A stretch of 25,213 nt of DNA from a virus: the IMG/VR virus record IMGVR_UViG_3300034152_000391, positions 1-25,213 of that record, one strand, 5' to 3'. The notes under the pieces are model-generated. The model did no database searches. It was given only the letters and a program-made list of their open reading frames with translations, and was not told the DNA's origin. Positions within the stretch are counted from its first letter, which is position 1, and every line of letters starts with the position of its first letter. Below are positions 7,250 through 14,271 of this stretch, piece after piece. Position numbers and translations under genes: made by a program.

Positions 7250-9259
7250 CTACTCCGATACCGCTGGTCTAAGGGAGCGCTCTGTTTCTCTGAAAAGTTT
7301 AGCGTTACTTTCATCAAGAGCACTGCCTACAGCACTTTTAAGTTGTTCTTCGTCAAGTTGGCTACCGTTTATATTTACATTATTATTCACAGTCTGACTA
7401 AATGGTGTAAGACCTCTAGCCCTAGCCATCGACCCACCAGGTCTAAGTGGCGTTGCTTCTGGAAGTTGGCCGCGTATCCTTAGTATATCTTGCGGAACAG
7501 CAGAATTGCCTATAAGTTCAGCAAGAGTTATCTCACTATCAGCCGCAGCTTTAGTTAATCCACCGCTAACTCTACGACCAGCAAGTTCACCAGGTGTTAC
7601 CGTAAGGCGACGTTGGCGCTCTTGAGCTTTAGCAATAATATCAGGAGGAAATTGTTTAGATGCTTCTTCAAGACCAAAGCGTTTTATTGCACTTTGAGCA
7701 GTAGTTATATCTTGAGCACGTCCGGTCATTTTTGCTTCTGCACTTTTAGCAGCTTCTGATTTTATTCCTAGAAATCTAGCTAATGTAGGTGCTTTAACTG
7801 CAAACAATTCAACAATGCCATTGAAAATAGCTTCACCAATTTTAAAACCAATGCGTGCAAAGGCTGCCGATGACGCTACTGCAACATCAAACGCCGTAAT
7901 AATAGCTTCAGCAAGTTTAGCACGAACTGTTGCGAATTCTTCTGAAGTAAGAAATGCGACTACTTTTTGTACAAAATCTCTTACTTTAGTAAGAACTTTT
8001 TCTTCAAATTTATCTAAGGTAGCGAAGAAAGCAGGTGCATTCTTATCAAAGTCACTTATAAGCCCACCAATAAGTGAATCTCTACCTTGAAAGAACGCTA
8101 CAATATCTTCGATAATAAGAAAAAGTGCTACAAACGCTGCACCAATCGCTAGGGGTATTGCAAGTGCTATGGCCTTAAAGCTAAGCATCGCTACCCCAAC
8201 GGCGCGAGATACCGCAATAAACTTAAACAAGTTTCTTGTAGCTGAAAGTATCACCAAGCTTAAATTGCCGAAAAACTCAAGAACCCTTACAGCAATTAGC
8301 GAACCAAGAGCAAGGGTGGCAAGTTTTAATGTGTTTTCAAAACCTCCAAGTGTGTTCACCACTGCCTTCATTACTTGCCAGAGGGCCTTGGCAATTTTAG
8401 TCATATTTTCGAGCCACTTAACTATAGCTCTAACAGCAGTGACTGTTTTTTGCTTGATAATTTCCTCGTTAACTTTAAGGAAATTTATCATTTGCCTTAC
8501 AATTTGCTTTGCTTGGGGCAAAAACGCTTTACCAACGGAGATGGAAAATATCTCCACGGCGTCAATAAAGTTTGACCAGAGTCCGAGAAGAGTCTTAGAT
8601 TGCTTGATCATCAAATCAGTAAATCGTCCAGTTCCATTTGCGAGGTTCTGGATCGCAGCATTTACAATTTCAAAGCTTACTTTTCCTTGCCTAATTAAAT
8701 CTTGCACACCTTCTTGAGCTACGTTCATTTGTTTTGCAACAGCTTCAATGATTGGAACACCGGCTTCTGTGAACTGACGAGCTTCTTGGCCACGCAGTCT
8801 GGCTGCGGTTCGCACCTGTCCAAAAGCAAGAATTAAATTAGGTAATTTTTCACGACCAACACCAGCGGCGATGTTGCCCAGCGCGGTTAGCGTCGTAATG
8901 ATGTTGTCAGCTTCGATGCCAAAAGCAAGAAGGCGTTTTGTAGCATCGAAAAGACCGACTAACTGAAAAGGAGTTCTTTTGGCAAACTCAAAAAGATCTT
9001 GAAGAAGATCCCGCGAAACTTCGGCGTTATTGATCAAAGTTTCAAAAGCTATTTCAGTTTGCTCAAAATTACCAGCTCGTTTAAGAAGTTGGCCAATACC
9101 AAAGGAAAGTCCAGCGTAGGCTAACCCGACGTTTCGAGTAAGGCCAGCAAGATCTCGCATCGACCGCTTGAGGTTCTTAACCCTTTGGTCTACACGTCGA
9201 AGTGGGGCATCGTTTACCGAAAAACCCCACTTGGTTACTAGTTCTCGAACTGTTGCCAT
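7250..9259 (-). CDS. Tape measure protein
   Basis: A 669-residue protein. The N-terminal 250 residues match the tape-measure domain: GNFEQTEIAFETLINNAEVS, FEFAKRTPFQLVGLFDATKR, LLAFGIEADN, GQVRTAARLRGQEARQFTEA, GVPIIEAVAKQM. Residues about 310-410 contain several long hydrophobic stretches (LATLALGSLIAVRVLEFFGN, AMLSFKAIALAIPLAIGAAF), usual for the part that enters the host membrane. The remainder is helical and Ala-rich, ending in a VNNNVNING segment and helical tail. Length would set a tail of roughly 100 nm by the usual rule of about 1.5 angstrom per residue. It follows the chaperone frameshift region, the standard order. AAGG upstream of the ATG at 9259 serves as ribosome binding site. 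Confidence 0.9.
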   Translation of the reverse strand: MATVRELVTKWGFSVNDAPLRRVDQRVKNLKRSMRDLAGLTRNVGLAYAGLSFGIGQLLKRAGNFEQTEIAFETLINNAEVSRDLLQDLFEFAKRTPFQLVGLFDATKRLLAFGIEADNIITTLTALGNIAAGVGREKLPNLILAFGQVRTAARLRGQEARQFTEAGVPIIEAVAKQMNVAQEGVQDLIRQGKVSFEIVNAAIQNLANGTGRFTDLMIKQSKTLLGLWSNFIDAVEIFSISVGKAFLPQAKQIVRQMINFLKVNEEIIKQKTVTAVRAIVKWLENMTKIAKALWQVMKAVVNTLGGFENTLKLATLALGSLIAVRVLEFFGNLSLVILSATRNLFKFIAVSRAVGVAMLSFKAIALAIPLAIGAAFVALFLIIEDIVAFFQGRDSLIGGLISDFDKNAPAFFATLDKFEEKVLTKVRDFVQKVVAFLTSEEFATVRAKLAEAIITAFDVAVASSAAFARIGFKIGEAIFNGIVELFAVKAPTLARFLGIKSEAAKSAEAKMTGRAQDITTAQSAIKRFGLEEASKQFPPDIIAKAQERQRRLTVTPGELAGRRVSGGLTKAAADSEITLAELIGNSAVPQDILRIRGQLPEATPLRPGGSMARARGLTPFSQTVNNNVNINGSQLDEEQLKSAVGSALDESNAKLFRETERSLRPAVSE

Positions 9260-9269
9260 TTATTTTGCC

Positions 9270-9901
9270 TTATTTACGAGGCATCTGGTCGGCAAGTTGC
9301 TTTTCTTGCCAAGCTTCTTGCTCATCAATTACGTCCAATGCCTCGTTAGCATCAACTAAGTCTACTAAGGAGTAGTGTGTGTCATACTCTTGAAGCGTGC
9401 ATACTCCGCGCAGTATTGGCCGCCATTTAAATAAATTAATATTTAATGGGCCGGGGTCAAACTTTCGCTCCCCGCTGCGCTTTTCTTCGCTCCTTGCACT
9501 ACGTTTGCGGGGAGTACGTCGAAAAAATCGCTATACTGCACCTTTATAATCTGAGCCAAAACAGCCAGTAAATGACCAGTACGTCCCATAAAATGGGTTT
9601 CATATTTGATAGGTTTGCCGTCGCAAAGCATTGCATCGGCATCCAAGATTTCGTTTACTTTTTCTACCATGTTTCTTTCATTAAGATTAGATAGAAGTGC
9701 TTTTAAGGCAGGATATAAAAGTTGAGTATCGACATCAGAGTCCATTAGGTCTTTCACAGAATTAGTCTGCATCAAAAGACCTAATAGACCTTCCCCACAC
9801 ATCTTAGTAAGCCACGTTAAATTACGTATAGCTTTATCGGGGTGCCACATGTTTACTTGATATTCATGGCCTCCGACTTTAAAAGTTTCACCTGTTCTCA
9901 T
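9270..9901 (-). CDS. Tail assembly chaperone, -1 frameshift extended form
   Basis: Predicted fusion of 210 residues: codons 1-127 of the zero frame (9901-9521), then 83 codons in the -1 frame (9521-9270, stop TAA at 9272-9270). The -1 frame is open from just after a TAG at codon 123-124. It encodes a basic linker (RRTPRKRSARSEEKR) and then FKWRPILRGVCTLQEYDTHY with SLVDLVDANEALD. This Trp-Arg-Pro-Ile, Thr-Leu-x-E, Y-S-L-x-D-L, Asn-Glu-Ala-Leu-Asp pattern resembles the T domain of other chaperones. No ATG, GTG or TTG start lies in this frame before the conserved Trp, so it needs the shift. Without it, about 180 bases before the tape measure gene would be unexplained. Confidence 0.78.
9443..9901 (-). 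CDS. Tail assembly chaperone, unshifted form
   Basis: A 152-residue zero-frame protein between the tail tube and tape measure genes, where phages encode a tail assembly chaperone in two forms (lambda gpG/gpGT). It starts MRTGETFKVGGHEYQVNMWH and is mainly helical. It ends in ...AAGSESLTPAH with TAA at 9445-9443. A good AGGAG ribosome binding site lies 7 bases before the ATG. The chaperone binds the tape measure and recruits tube subunits and is absent from the virion. Codons 125-127 (GAT TTT TTC) contain a slippery heptamer, which gives a second, longer product. Confidence 0.8.
   Translation of the reverse strand: MRTGETFKVGGHEYQVNMWHPDKAIRNLTWLTKMCGEGLLGLLMQTNSVKDLMDSDVDTQLLYPALKALLSNLNERNMVEKVNEILDADAMLCDGKPIKYETHFMGRTGHLLAVLAQIIKVQYSDFFDVLPANVVQGAKKSAAGSESLTPAH
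9521..9527 (-). promoter_or_regulatory. Programmed -1 frameshift slippery site (T TTT TTC)
   Basis: On the minus strand the heptamer TTTTTTC fits X-XXY-YYZ exactly in the zero frame (GAT TTT TTC, codons 125-127). It sits 26 codons before the zero-frame stop. A -1 slip joins the chaperone N-terminal part to the only open frame that reaches the tape measure gene. I did not identify a clear stimulatory pseudoknot, though the next 40 bases are GC-richer than average. Confidence 0.78.
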
Positions 9902-9902
9902 T

Positions 9903-9923
9903 ATGCGGATCTCCTAAAAATTA
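9903..9923 (-). repeat. 21-base leader repeat, copy 2
   Basis: Identical to 13955-13975. It contains the stop of the tail tube gene and the AGGAG ribosome binding site of the tail assembly chaperone gene, with 7 bases to the ATG at 9901. Confidence 0.8.
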
Positions 9924-10352
9924 ACTGGTCTGGCGTTCTGTTCCGCCACCAACCATTATGAGTTCACCAGTTTCAACAGTCCACTCACGATTTTCGAGTT
10001 CTTTTCCACGGCCACGATCGGCTGGTTTTCTCACCCAAGCAATCGCAGCGGTTTCAAGCTCGCTACCATTATTGTCTCTAATTAACACCGGGAATGTTCC
10101 ATTATTGCTAAGCTCATCAGCAGTAGCAAAACCTTGAAGTATGGCGTTAGAAAGTGAAGTTTGCATAAGAGTAAATGTAAATGTTCCACTCTTATCATTG
10201 CTCTTTGCACGAGCTTGCTCACCATCAGCTCCGCCCACCCTGTTCCAAGTGTCATTGTTTCTAGCTACCGTGATGTATGTTCCATCAGCATAGCCTTGAA
10301 CAATGTGAGTCCCTACTACGACAGAGACTTCTTTTGGATCATATGTTTTCAT
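9921..10352 (-). CDS. Tail tube protein (DUF3277-like)
   Basis: A 143-residue protein with the DUF3277 pattern: MKTYDPKEVSVVVGTHIVQG, Y-A-D-G-T-Y-I-T-V-A-R, TFTLMQTSLSNAILQGFATA, FPVLIRDNNGSELETAAIAW, then VRKPADRGRGKELENREWTV. This family forms the inner tube of KPP10-like and related myoviruses. It polymerises into hexameric rings inside the sheath. It lies directly after the sheath gene, with 15 bases between them, and before the chaperone gene, which is the canonical order. Its stop codon lies in a 21-base sequence repeated upstream of another gene (see 13955). Confidence 0.88.
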   Translation of the reverse strand: MKTYDPKEVSVVVGTHIVQGYADGTYITVARNNDTWNRVGGADGEQARAKSNDKSGTFTFTLMQTSLSNAILQGFATADELSNNGTFPVLIRDNNGSELETAAIAWVRKPADRGRGKELENREWTVETGELIMVGGGTERQTS

Positions 10353-10367
10353 TTAAAGTCTCCCTTC

Positions 10368-11705
10368 TTAAAGCGAAAGCACGCCTTGGATTTCTACTTT
10401 ATGAATTGCACCAGCATAAGTTCCAGTAAATTCCATATCAGGTAATAAGCGATTGCCCTTATCAGCTACAGACACTTCACTAGCATCCGGTGCTGTTATT
10501 TCATAAGCTGGATCTGCTGCTAAGATGCCAAGTACCGTTGCACGACGAAGCACTGCGTCCATTGCATTTTGCACCTGGGCAATACCATCATTTGTGAATG
10601 GAACTTTATCAGCATTCGCCAGGACTGTGTAAACATCAGCCTGCATGTTTACAGCTATCCAATCGGTGCCTCGAATAATATCGATAAATTCCCCACCAGC
10701 TACCTTACCTTCTTCGGTCACGTTTAGACCAGCAATCTTAGTGTAGACGTTGTAGTTTTTACCAAGAAGCGCAGATTTTTGTGTGCTTGTCAGTGTATCA
10801 ACGGGAACACCAGAAAGTTCTTTATAGGCCCATGTGATCGAACCCGGATCTTTAGGAAGTTGACCTCCCATAAAAGCCATCTCAGGATGATCTGAGGCAG
10901 CGTCAGCCGAGTACAAGCACGCTGTGCGATCAAGGCTCTTTGCCTTTAAAAGACTGCCAATGTCAGTCGCATCGCCAGCATCATATGCGTTAGCATCATT
11001 TGTGCTTAAAAAGAAAAGCTTGGTAACTGTTTCCACGTAATCAGCTACAGGCTCCTGCTCAGCTTTGTCTTTGCTCTGAATTGCCAGAGCATACCAGTCA
11101 TCGTTTACAAGCTGTGCTCTTGTGATTGACTCGACGTATGTCTTAACTTCGTCATACATCTGGCTAAGACTGATAACACCCGTTGTTTGGGCTGCTCCAC
11201 CAGTTACTTCCAAGTTCTCCAAGAGAACTTCGTCGTTAACCGCAGCACCCGTTACAGTTATGGTGTTGTCGGTTGTGTTAGCAACGGCTGTTCCAACACC
11301 AGCTTCACCCTGGATGTTAGATGCCATGTCGGTAAGTGTGGTGTCACTATCTGAATTAAACGGCGTAGTGACTGTAGCGCCATCAACGTCGATATCGATA
11401 GAGTTACCTGTTATAAACTCACCGGCAAATGTGATTACTTGGATGTGTTCAAGGTCACGTCCTTTTTTAATCACGTAAAACTTAGGTGGCCTTACTTCTT
11501 GTGAAAAGTAAAGCGTGGCAGCCTTTTTAGTTTCAGCTCCCGCTAAATCATCATTTTGAACATAGGTATTTGAAGTGTAAATTTTAATTAACTCTTCAAA
11601 CACCGCATCTTCACTGACAAACGCGCCTTCTCCAAAACCTTGACGAGTTGGCACGCTTGTTTCTCTAGTGATCTGAACACTCACTATACTGTCAAGACTT
11701 GACAT
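10368..11705 (-). CDS. Tail sheath protein (DUF3383-like)
   Basis: A 445-residue protein with DUF3383 features: SIVSVQITRETSVPTRQGFG near the N-terminus, YFSQEVRPPKFYVIKKGRD, YVESITRAQLVNDDWYALAI, DGIAQVQNAMDAVLRRA near the C-terminus, and a final strand ATVLG...VEIQGVLSL. This contractile sheath subunit surrounds the tube. Residues about 92-175 (FITGNSIDIDVDGATVTTPF, then DNTITVTGAAVNDEVLLENL) look like a separate Thr/Val/Asp-rich beta module inserted in the sheath fold and probably facing outward. The next gene downstream encodes the tube. A terminal TTCTTAAAG-type spacer with AAGGGAG ribosome binding site links them. Confidence 0.88.
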   Translation of the reverse strand: MSSLDSIVSVQITRETSVPTRQGFGEGAFVSEDAVFEELIKIYTSNTYVQNDDLAGAETKKAATLYFSQEVRPPKFYVIKKGRDLEHIQVITFAGEFITGNSIDIDVDGATVTTPFNSDSDTTLTDMASNIQGEAGVGTAVANTTDNTITVTGAAVNDEVLLENLEVTGGAAQTTGVISLSQMYDEVKTYVESITRAQLVNDDWYALAIQSKDKAEQEPVADYVETVTKLFFLSTNDANAYDAGDATDIGSLLKAKSLDRTACLYSADAASDHPEMAFMGGQLPKDPGSITWAYKELSGVPVDTLTSTQKSALLGKNYNVYTKIAGLNVTEEGKVAGGEFIDIIRGTDWIAVNMQADVYTVLANADKVPFTNDGIAQVQNAMDAVLRRATVLGILAADPAYEITAPDASEVSVADKGNRLLPDMEFTGTYAGAIHKVEIQGVLSL

Positions 11706-11723
11706 AAGCGCGTCCTCCTTTCA

Positions 11724-12317
11724 TTATGGAACTTCAAATTCAGGGATGGTCTTATCAAAAGAACCATCCATATTAGAATCTATTTCACCAGATATTCTAG
11801 TTTTTTCTATAATACCCGGATCATCTTCAACATCAATTCTTACTCTAAATATAACATCCAAAGTTGCCCTTGGCTCAGTTTCAGTTTCAAGAAGTAGGGA
11901 TGTATCCACCACAGTGCCTTCACTAACCACAGCCAGATCAATCTCTGTGAACCTATCTAAGACTGTAGGACGTTCTAATGATAATTGTATCTCATTAAGT
12001 ATGTCAGTGGCGCGCACCTTATCGTCTAAATCTTCATCGTCGCTCACTGGTGAGCCAACTGCTGTAATTGACACCGTAAATTCTCGATGAGACACCACTT
12101 TATATTCCGTAGTGGCCGTTGCTGGACGGTGTTCGTCACGAGAACCGAGTTTCACCAGGTTTGTAAGGATTTTAAAAGCAACGTGAGGTTCGCCTTGATT
12201 TGGCCTTGGATCGCTTTCTTCTGCGATAACTACTGGAAAATCAGAGATATCTTCCAGCCACGCCAGCAGCACTGAGCGTATTTCGTTAAACTTTTCTTTT
12301 GTGTTGTCAAGTGCCAT
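11724..12317 (-). CDS. Neck/tail terminator-like protein (LIC_12616-like)
   Basis: A 197-residue acidic protein. The N-terminal half (FNEIRSVLLAWLEDISDFPV, then VIAEESDPRPNQGEPHVAFK) resembles the phage neck terminator family that caps the tail tube and sheath and joins the head connector. Thr/Glu/Asp-rich beta segments follow (TVLDRFTEIDLAVVSEGTVV), with a C-terminal 30-residue extension containing DSNMDGSFDKTIPEFEVP, reminiscent of a calcium-binding DxNxDG loop. It sits between the head-tail joining genes and the sheath, as expected. The family name is from memory of the N-terminal pattern. Confidence 0.68.
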   Translation of the reverse strand: MALDNTKEKFNEIRSVLLAWLEDISDFPVVIAEESDPRPNQGEPHVAFKILTNLVKLGSRDEHRPATATTEYKVVSHREFTVSITAVGSPVSDDEDLDDKVRATDILNEIQLSLERPTVLDRFTEIDLAVVSEGTVVDTSLLLETETEPRATLDVIFRVRIDVEDDPGIIEKTRISGEIDSNMDGSFDKTIPEFEVP

Positions 12318-12682
12318 TATTTATTAAGCCTTGCTGCAAAACTTTTGTAATGATCCAAATCAAGACCACGTTCTTTTTCACTCATAAATACTTCAAACAT
12401 CTCACCATCGATCTCTACATGATCTGCTTTTTGACCTGCCCGGTCATCTGAAACATAAAGTTGCTCTTTGGTGTATAATTTATATGTATGTGATTGGCGA
12501 CGACCTTCCGGCAGCATTTCTTTGTCCCGACCGTTCAATGGCTGGACAGATGCTGGCATTGCAAAGGGACGGTTTTTTGAGGTCTTCAACTTCCCACCTA
12601 CAAGCCGTCCTTTTGTGAATCTCGTAACCTTCACCACATGGGTGCTTAGGTCACAAGCCAAAAGTGAATCAAAATCGCTCAT
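12317..12682 (-). CDS. Head-tail joining / neck protein
   Basis: A 121-residue protein with no family I can name with certainty. It starts MSDFDSLLACDLSTHVVKVT and contains ASVQPLNGRDKEMLPEGRRQ then SHTYKLYTKEQLYVSDDRAG. That pattern, in which a Q-P-L-x-G-x-x-x-x-x-L-P-E-G-x-R stretch is followed by a beta barrel, is common in head-closure proteins of phages. It overlaps the gp10-like gene by 4 bases upstream and shares one base with the terminator-like gene downstream. The context strongly suggests a head-completion or connector role. Confidence 0.68.
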   Translation of the reverse strand: MSDFDSLLACDLSTHVVKVTRFTKGRLVGGKLKTSKNRPFAMPASVQPLNGRDKEMLPEGRRQSHTYKLYTKEQLYVSDDRAGQKADHVEIDGEMFEVFMSEKERGLDLDHYKSFAARLNK

Positions 12683-13173
12683 TCTTTACCACTCAATACT
12701 GTAACGTCACGCACCGATTGCCTCATAAACCCAGTATCAATTAAAGGATTACCAGAACCCTTTCGTAAAATTGTTATGGGGGCATTCGGCGGAGTTGTCA
12801 GTGTCGTTATCTTTCTTTTTATCAACGAAGTAATTTTCTTACCCAATATTCCCAAAGCTCTTTCAGTATTCATCTTACCGGCTGCCATCTGAAAAAAGAG
12901 CTTAATATTTTCCATTAAAAGTTTTCTACGGTTTTCATCCATCGTCGAACGAATAAAACTACGTTCTGGTATTCTTTCAGTTCCAAACTCATTAAAAGTT
13001 GCAACTTCCGCTAAAGTTGTCCTCTGACCTTCTGGATTATTTGGATGTGGAGAGGCGCCTTCTTCTCCTTGAAGTCCTACTTTAACAAACGGTTTATTAC
13101 GTTTTACAAAATCAATCTGCCTAAGAGCTTCTTGGTAGCCGTAATCTTTTTCTGTCGTAACTACACTTGACAT
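12679..13173 (-). CDS. HK97 gp10-like neck/tail completion protein
   Basis: A 164-residue protein with the familiar phage morphogenesis signature: VKVGLQGEEG, then LAEVATFNEFGTERIPERSF with IRSTMD, and a C-terminal PNAPITILRKGSGNPLIDTG followed by FMRQSVRDV. The E-F-G-T-x-x-I-P-x-R-x-F-I-R and P-L-I-D-T-G motifs are diagnostic of the gp10/gpG-like group, which joins heads to tails or completes the tail end. It overlaps the preceding connector gene by 13 bases and the next by 4 bases, so the three are likely coupled in translation. Confidence 0.85.
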   Translation of the reverse strand: MSSVVTTEKDYGYQEALRQIDFVKRNKPFVKVGLQGEEGASPHPNNPEGQRTTLAEVATFNEFGTERIPERSFIRSTMDENRRKLLMENIKLFFQMAAGKMNTERALGILGKKITSLIKRKITTLTTPPNAPITILRKGSGNPLIDTGFMRQSVRDVTVLSGKE

Positions 13174-13544
13174 GACGAAACTCTGGGTGTAAGGACAAGC
13201 GACCTACGCAGTCTTAAAAATTCTTTACCATAGCTTGTCGTGTTTAACTCATGGTGGCCTTCGATATATTTTCCAGCCATCGTAGTAGCAAATTCAATTT
13301 CACTGTCACCGATTTTTTTACGCTTTACTTCACCGCTAACACCAGCAGCTCCACCTCTGGTTAAAAAAGTCAAAATGTGTGCTGTTAAAACGGCTGCGGC
13401 GTAATCTGACTTATCACCCCAAATATCTTCTGCCACGCTTTGCTTGGCAACGTCTATGATCACAGAAAACCTACCCTCTGGGATACTCTCTAAATGCGGG
13501 GCAATGTTCTCTACAACATAATCTTTATCTATGGTGATAGCCAC
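13161..13544 (-). CDS. Head-tail connector, DUF4054/gp6-like
   Basis: A 127-residue helical protein. AAAVLTAHILTFLTRGGAAG, then VSGEVKRKKIGDSEIEFATT and LNTTSYGKEFLRLRRSLVLT match DUF4054, a gp6-like ring that docks under the portal. Conserved features include helix-ending G-G-x-A-G, then V-x-x-K-K-I-G-D, then S/T-x-Y-G-x-E-x-L-x-L-R-R. The size is typical. It overlaps the gp10-like gene by 13 bases. Confidence 0.82.
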   Translation of the reverse strand: MAITIDKDYVVENIAPHLESIPEGRFSVIIDVAKQSVAEDIWGDKSDYAAAVLTAHILTFLTRGGAAGVSGEVKRKKIGDSEIEFATTMAGKYIEGHHELNTTSYGKEFLRLRRSLVLTPRVSSCQV

Positions 13545-13556
13545 AGCCGTTATCCT

Positions 13557-13952
13557 TTAAGTAGTTTGTTTCACAGTCGGTTTTGTTTTTTCATCGATCA
13601 ATTTTAAGCGTTTAGAAATTGCCGATAGTACACCAGGTCTTTTTTCTGCTCCCTGCCATTCTTCGAGTAGCAAAGGGTTCATGGTCTTGTTGACAAGTGA
13701 AACGGCTGTCCTGACATCAGCAGATGCAAGAGCGTGTGTTTCAGTTGTGTCGTCTTTTTCAAATTCAACACGCATCACGTTAAGACCTAAAAGACGTGAA
13801 ACTTTTGGATACTTGGAACATCTGTCCCAATCTTTTTTCGCAACATTATTAATGCCCGGTGCAAACGTGATTGTTTTTTCGATAGTTTTTACTTCCCCTT
13901 TAGAAACTAAGGGGATGTTCAAAATGTTTGGTTTGTCGTAAAAAATTAACAT
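13557..13952 (-). CDS. Uncharacterised head-region protein
   Basis: A 131-residue protein with no recognised family. The N-terminal half looks beta-rich (MLIFYDKPNILNIPLVSKGE), includes FAPGINNVAKKDWDRCSKYP, and then turns helical and Lys-rich toward the C-terminus. The phrase F-x-P-G-x-N-x-V, then W-x-x-x-x-x-x-P is often seen in small phage head proteins just after the major capsid gene. Both its position, between the capsid protein and the connector, and its size fit a minor head or head-tail adaptor component. It is preceded by the 21-base leader that recurs upstream of the chaperone gene. Confidence 0.6.
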   Translation of the reverse strand: MLIFYDKPNILNIPLVSKGEVKTIEKTITFAPGINNVAKKDWDRCSKYPKVSRLLGLNVMRVEFEKDDTTETHALASADVRTAVSLVNKTMNPLLLEEWQGAEKRPGVLSAISKRLKLIDEKTKPTVKQTT

Positions 13953-13954
13953 AT

Positions 13955-13975
13955 GCGGATCTCCTAAAAATTATT
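13955..13975 (-). repeat. 21-base leader repeat, copy 1
   Basis: The 21 bases here are identical to 9903-9923. Each copy holds the stop codon of the upstream gene (TAA) and an AGGAG ribosome binding site just before the ATG of the next gene (13952 here). Two unrelated genes therefore share the same translation leader. Confidence 0.8.
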
Positions 13976-14204
13976 TGCCTCGTCTTTTTTGGCCTTCGGC
14001 TGGTTTATCTGCTGGTTTATCTGCTGGTTTAGCAACAGGTTTTGCAGCGACTTTGCCTTCTACAAGACGACCGGATTTCAAACACTTTTCATACTGGGGG
14101 CATGCCTTAAGTGCTTTAGCTTGTTTTTCATCAAGCTTATTTTCGCCTTTTACAAGACACAACCCAGCTATATGGTATTGGGCACCTTTGTTTACAACGA
14201 TCAT
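13971..14204 (-). CDS. Small Lys/Pro/Ala-rich tailed head-region protein
   Basis: A 77-residue protein. Residues 1-50 could fold (MIVVNKGAQYHIAGLCLVKG, two further Cys at about 34 and 41 in CPQYEKC). Residues about 51-77 are low-complexity, with KPVAKPADKPADKPAE encoded by a 12-base tandem repeat (13999-14030) and a basic KRRGK end. Similar short proteins following the capsid gene in other phages are usually unassigned. The C-terminal tail is probably disordered and could bind DNA or a partner. The start ATG has an AGGGAG-like ribosome binding site. Confidence 0.62.
   Translation of the reverse strand: MIVVNKGAQYHIAGLCLVKGENKLDEKQAKALKACPQYEKCLKSGRLVEGKVAAKPVAKPADKPADKPAEGQKRRGK
13999..14030 (-). 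repeat. 12-base tandem repeat encoding KPAD units
   Basis: The plus-strand unit gctggtttatct occurs twice in a row (13999-14010, 14011-14022), followed by an 8-base partial copy. On the coding strand it gives the repeated K-P-A-D of the small protein's tail. Copy number is likely variable by slippage. Confidence 0.8.
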
Positions 14205-14224
14205 TTCTGTACTCCCTATTAAAG

Positions 14225-14257
14225 AAAAGAAGCCCTAGGTTTAATAAGACTTCTTTT
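14225..14257 (-). terminator. Bidirectional hairpin terminator after the major capsid gene
   Basis: AAAAGAAGCC (14225-14234) and GACTTCTTTT (14248-14257) form a 10-bp stem with one G-U pair and a 13-base loop. On the minus strand it lies 15 bases after the capsid stop and is followed by a T-rich run (CTTCTTTTCTTT), the layout of a Rho-independent terminator. It would reduce transcription past the highly expressed capsid gene, giving less of the connector and tail products. The stem has only four G-C pairs, so it may act partially. Confidence 0.55.
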
Positions 14258-14271
14258 ATTAAAGTTTACTT

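Noticed and set aside
9405-9440. ATG following AATTTATTTAA as an independent start for the second chaperone part
   Set aside because: That ATG is in a third frame that ends after about 14 codons. The conserved WRPILRG frame has no usable start upstream, so frameshifting is the better explanation.
9490-9510. The A-rich stretch AAG AAA AGC downstream in the chaperone as the slippery site
   Set aside because: It does not fit X-XXY-YYZ in the zero frame, whereas T TTT TTC at 9521-9527 does.
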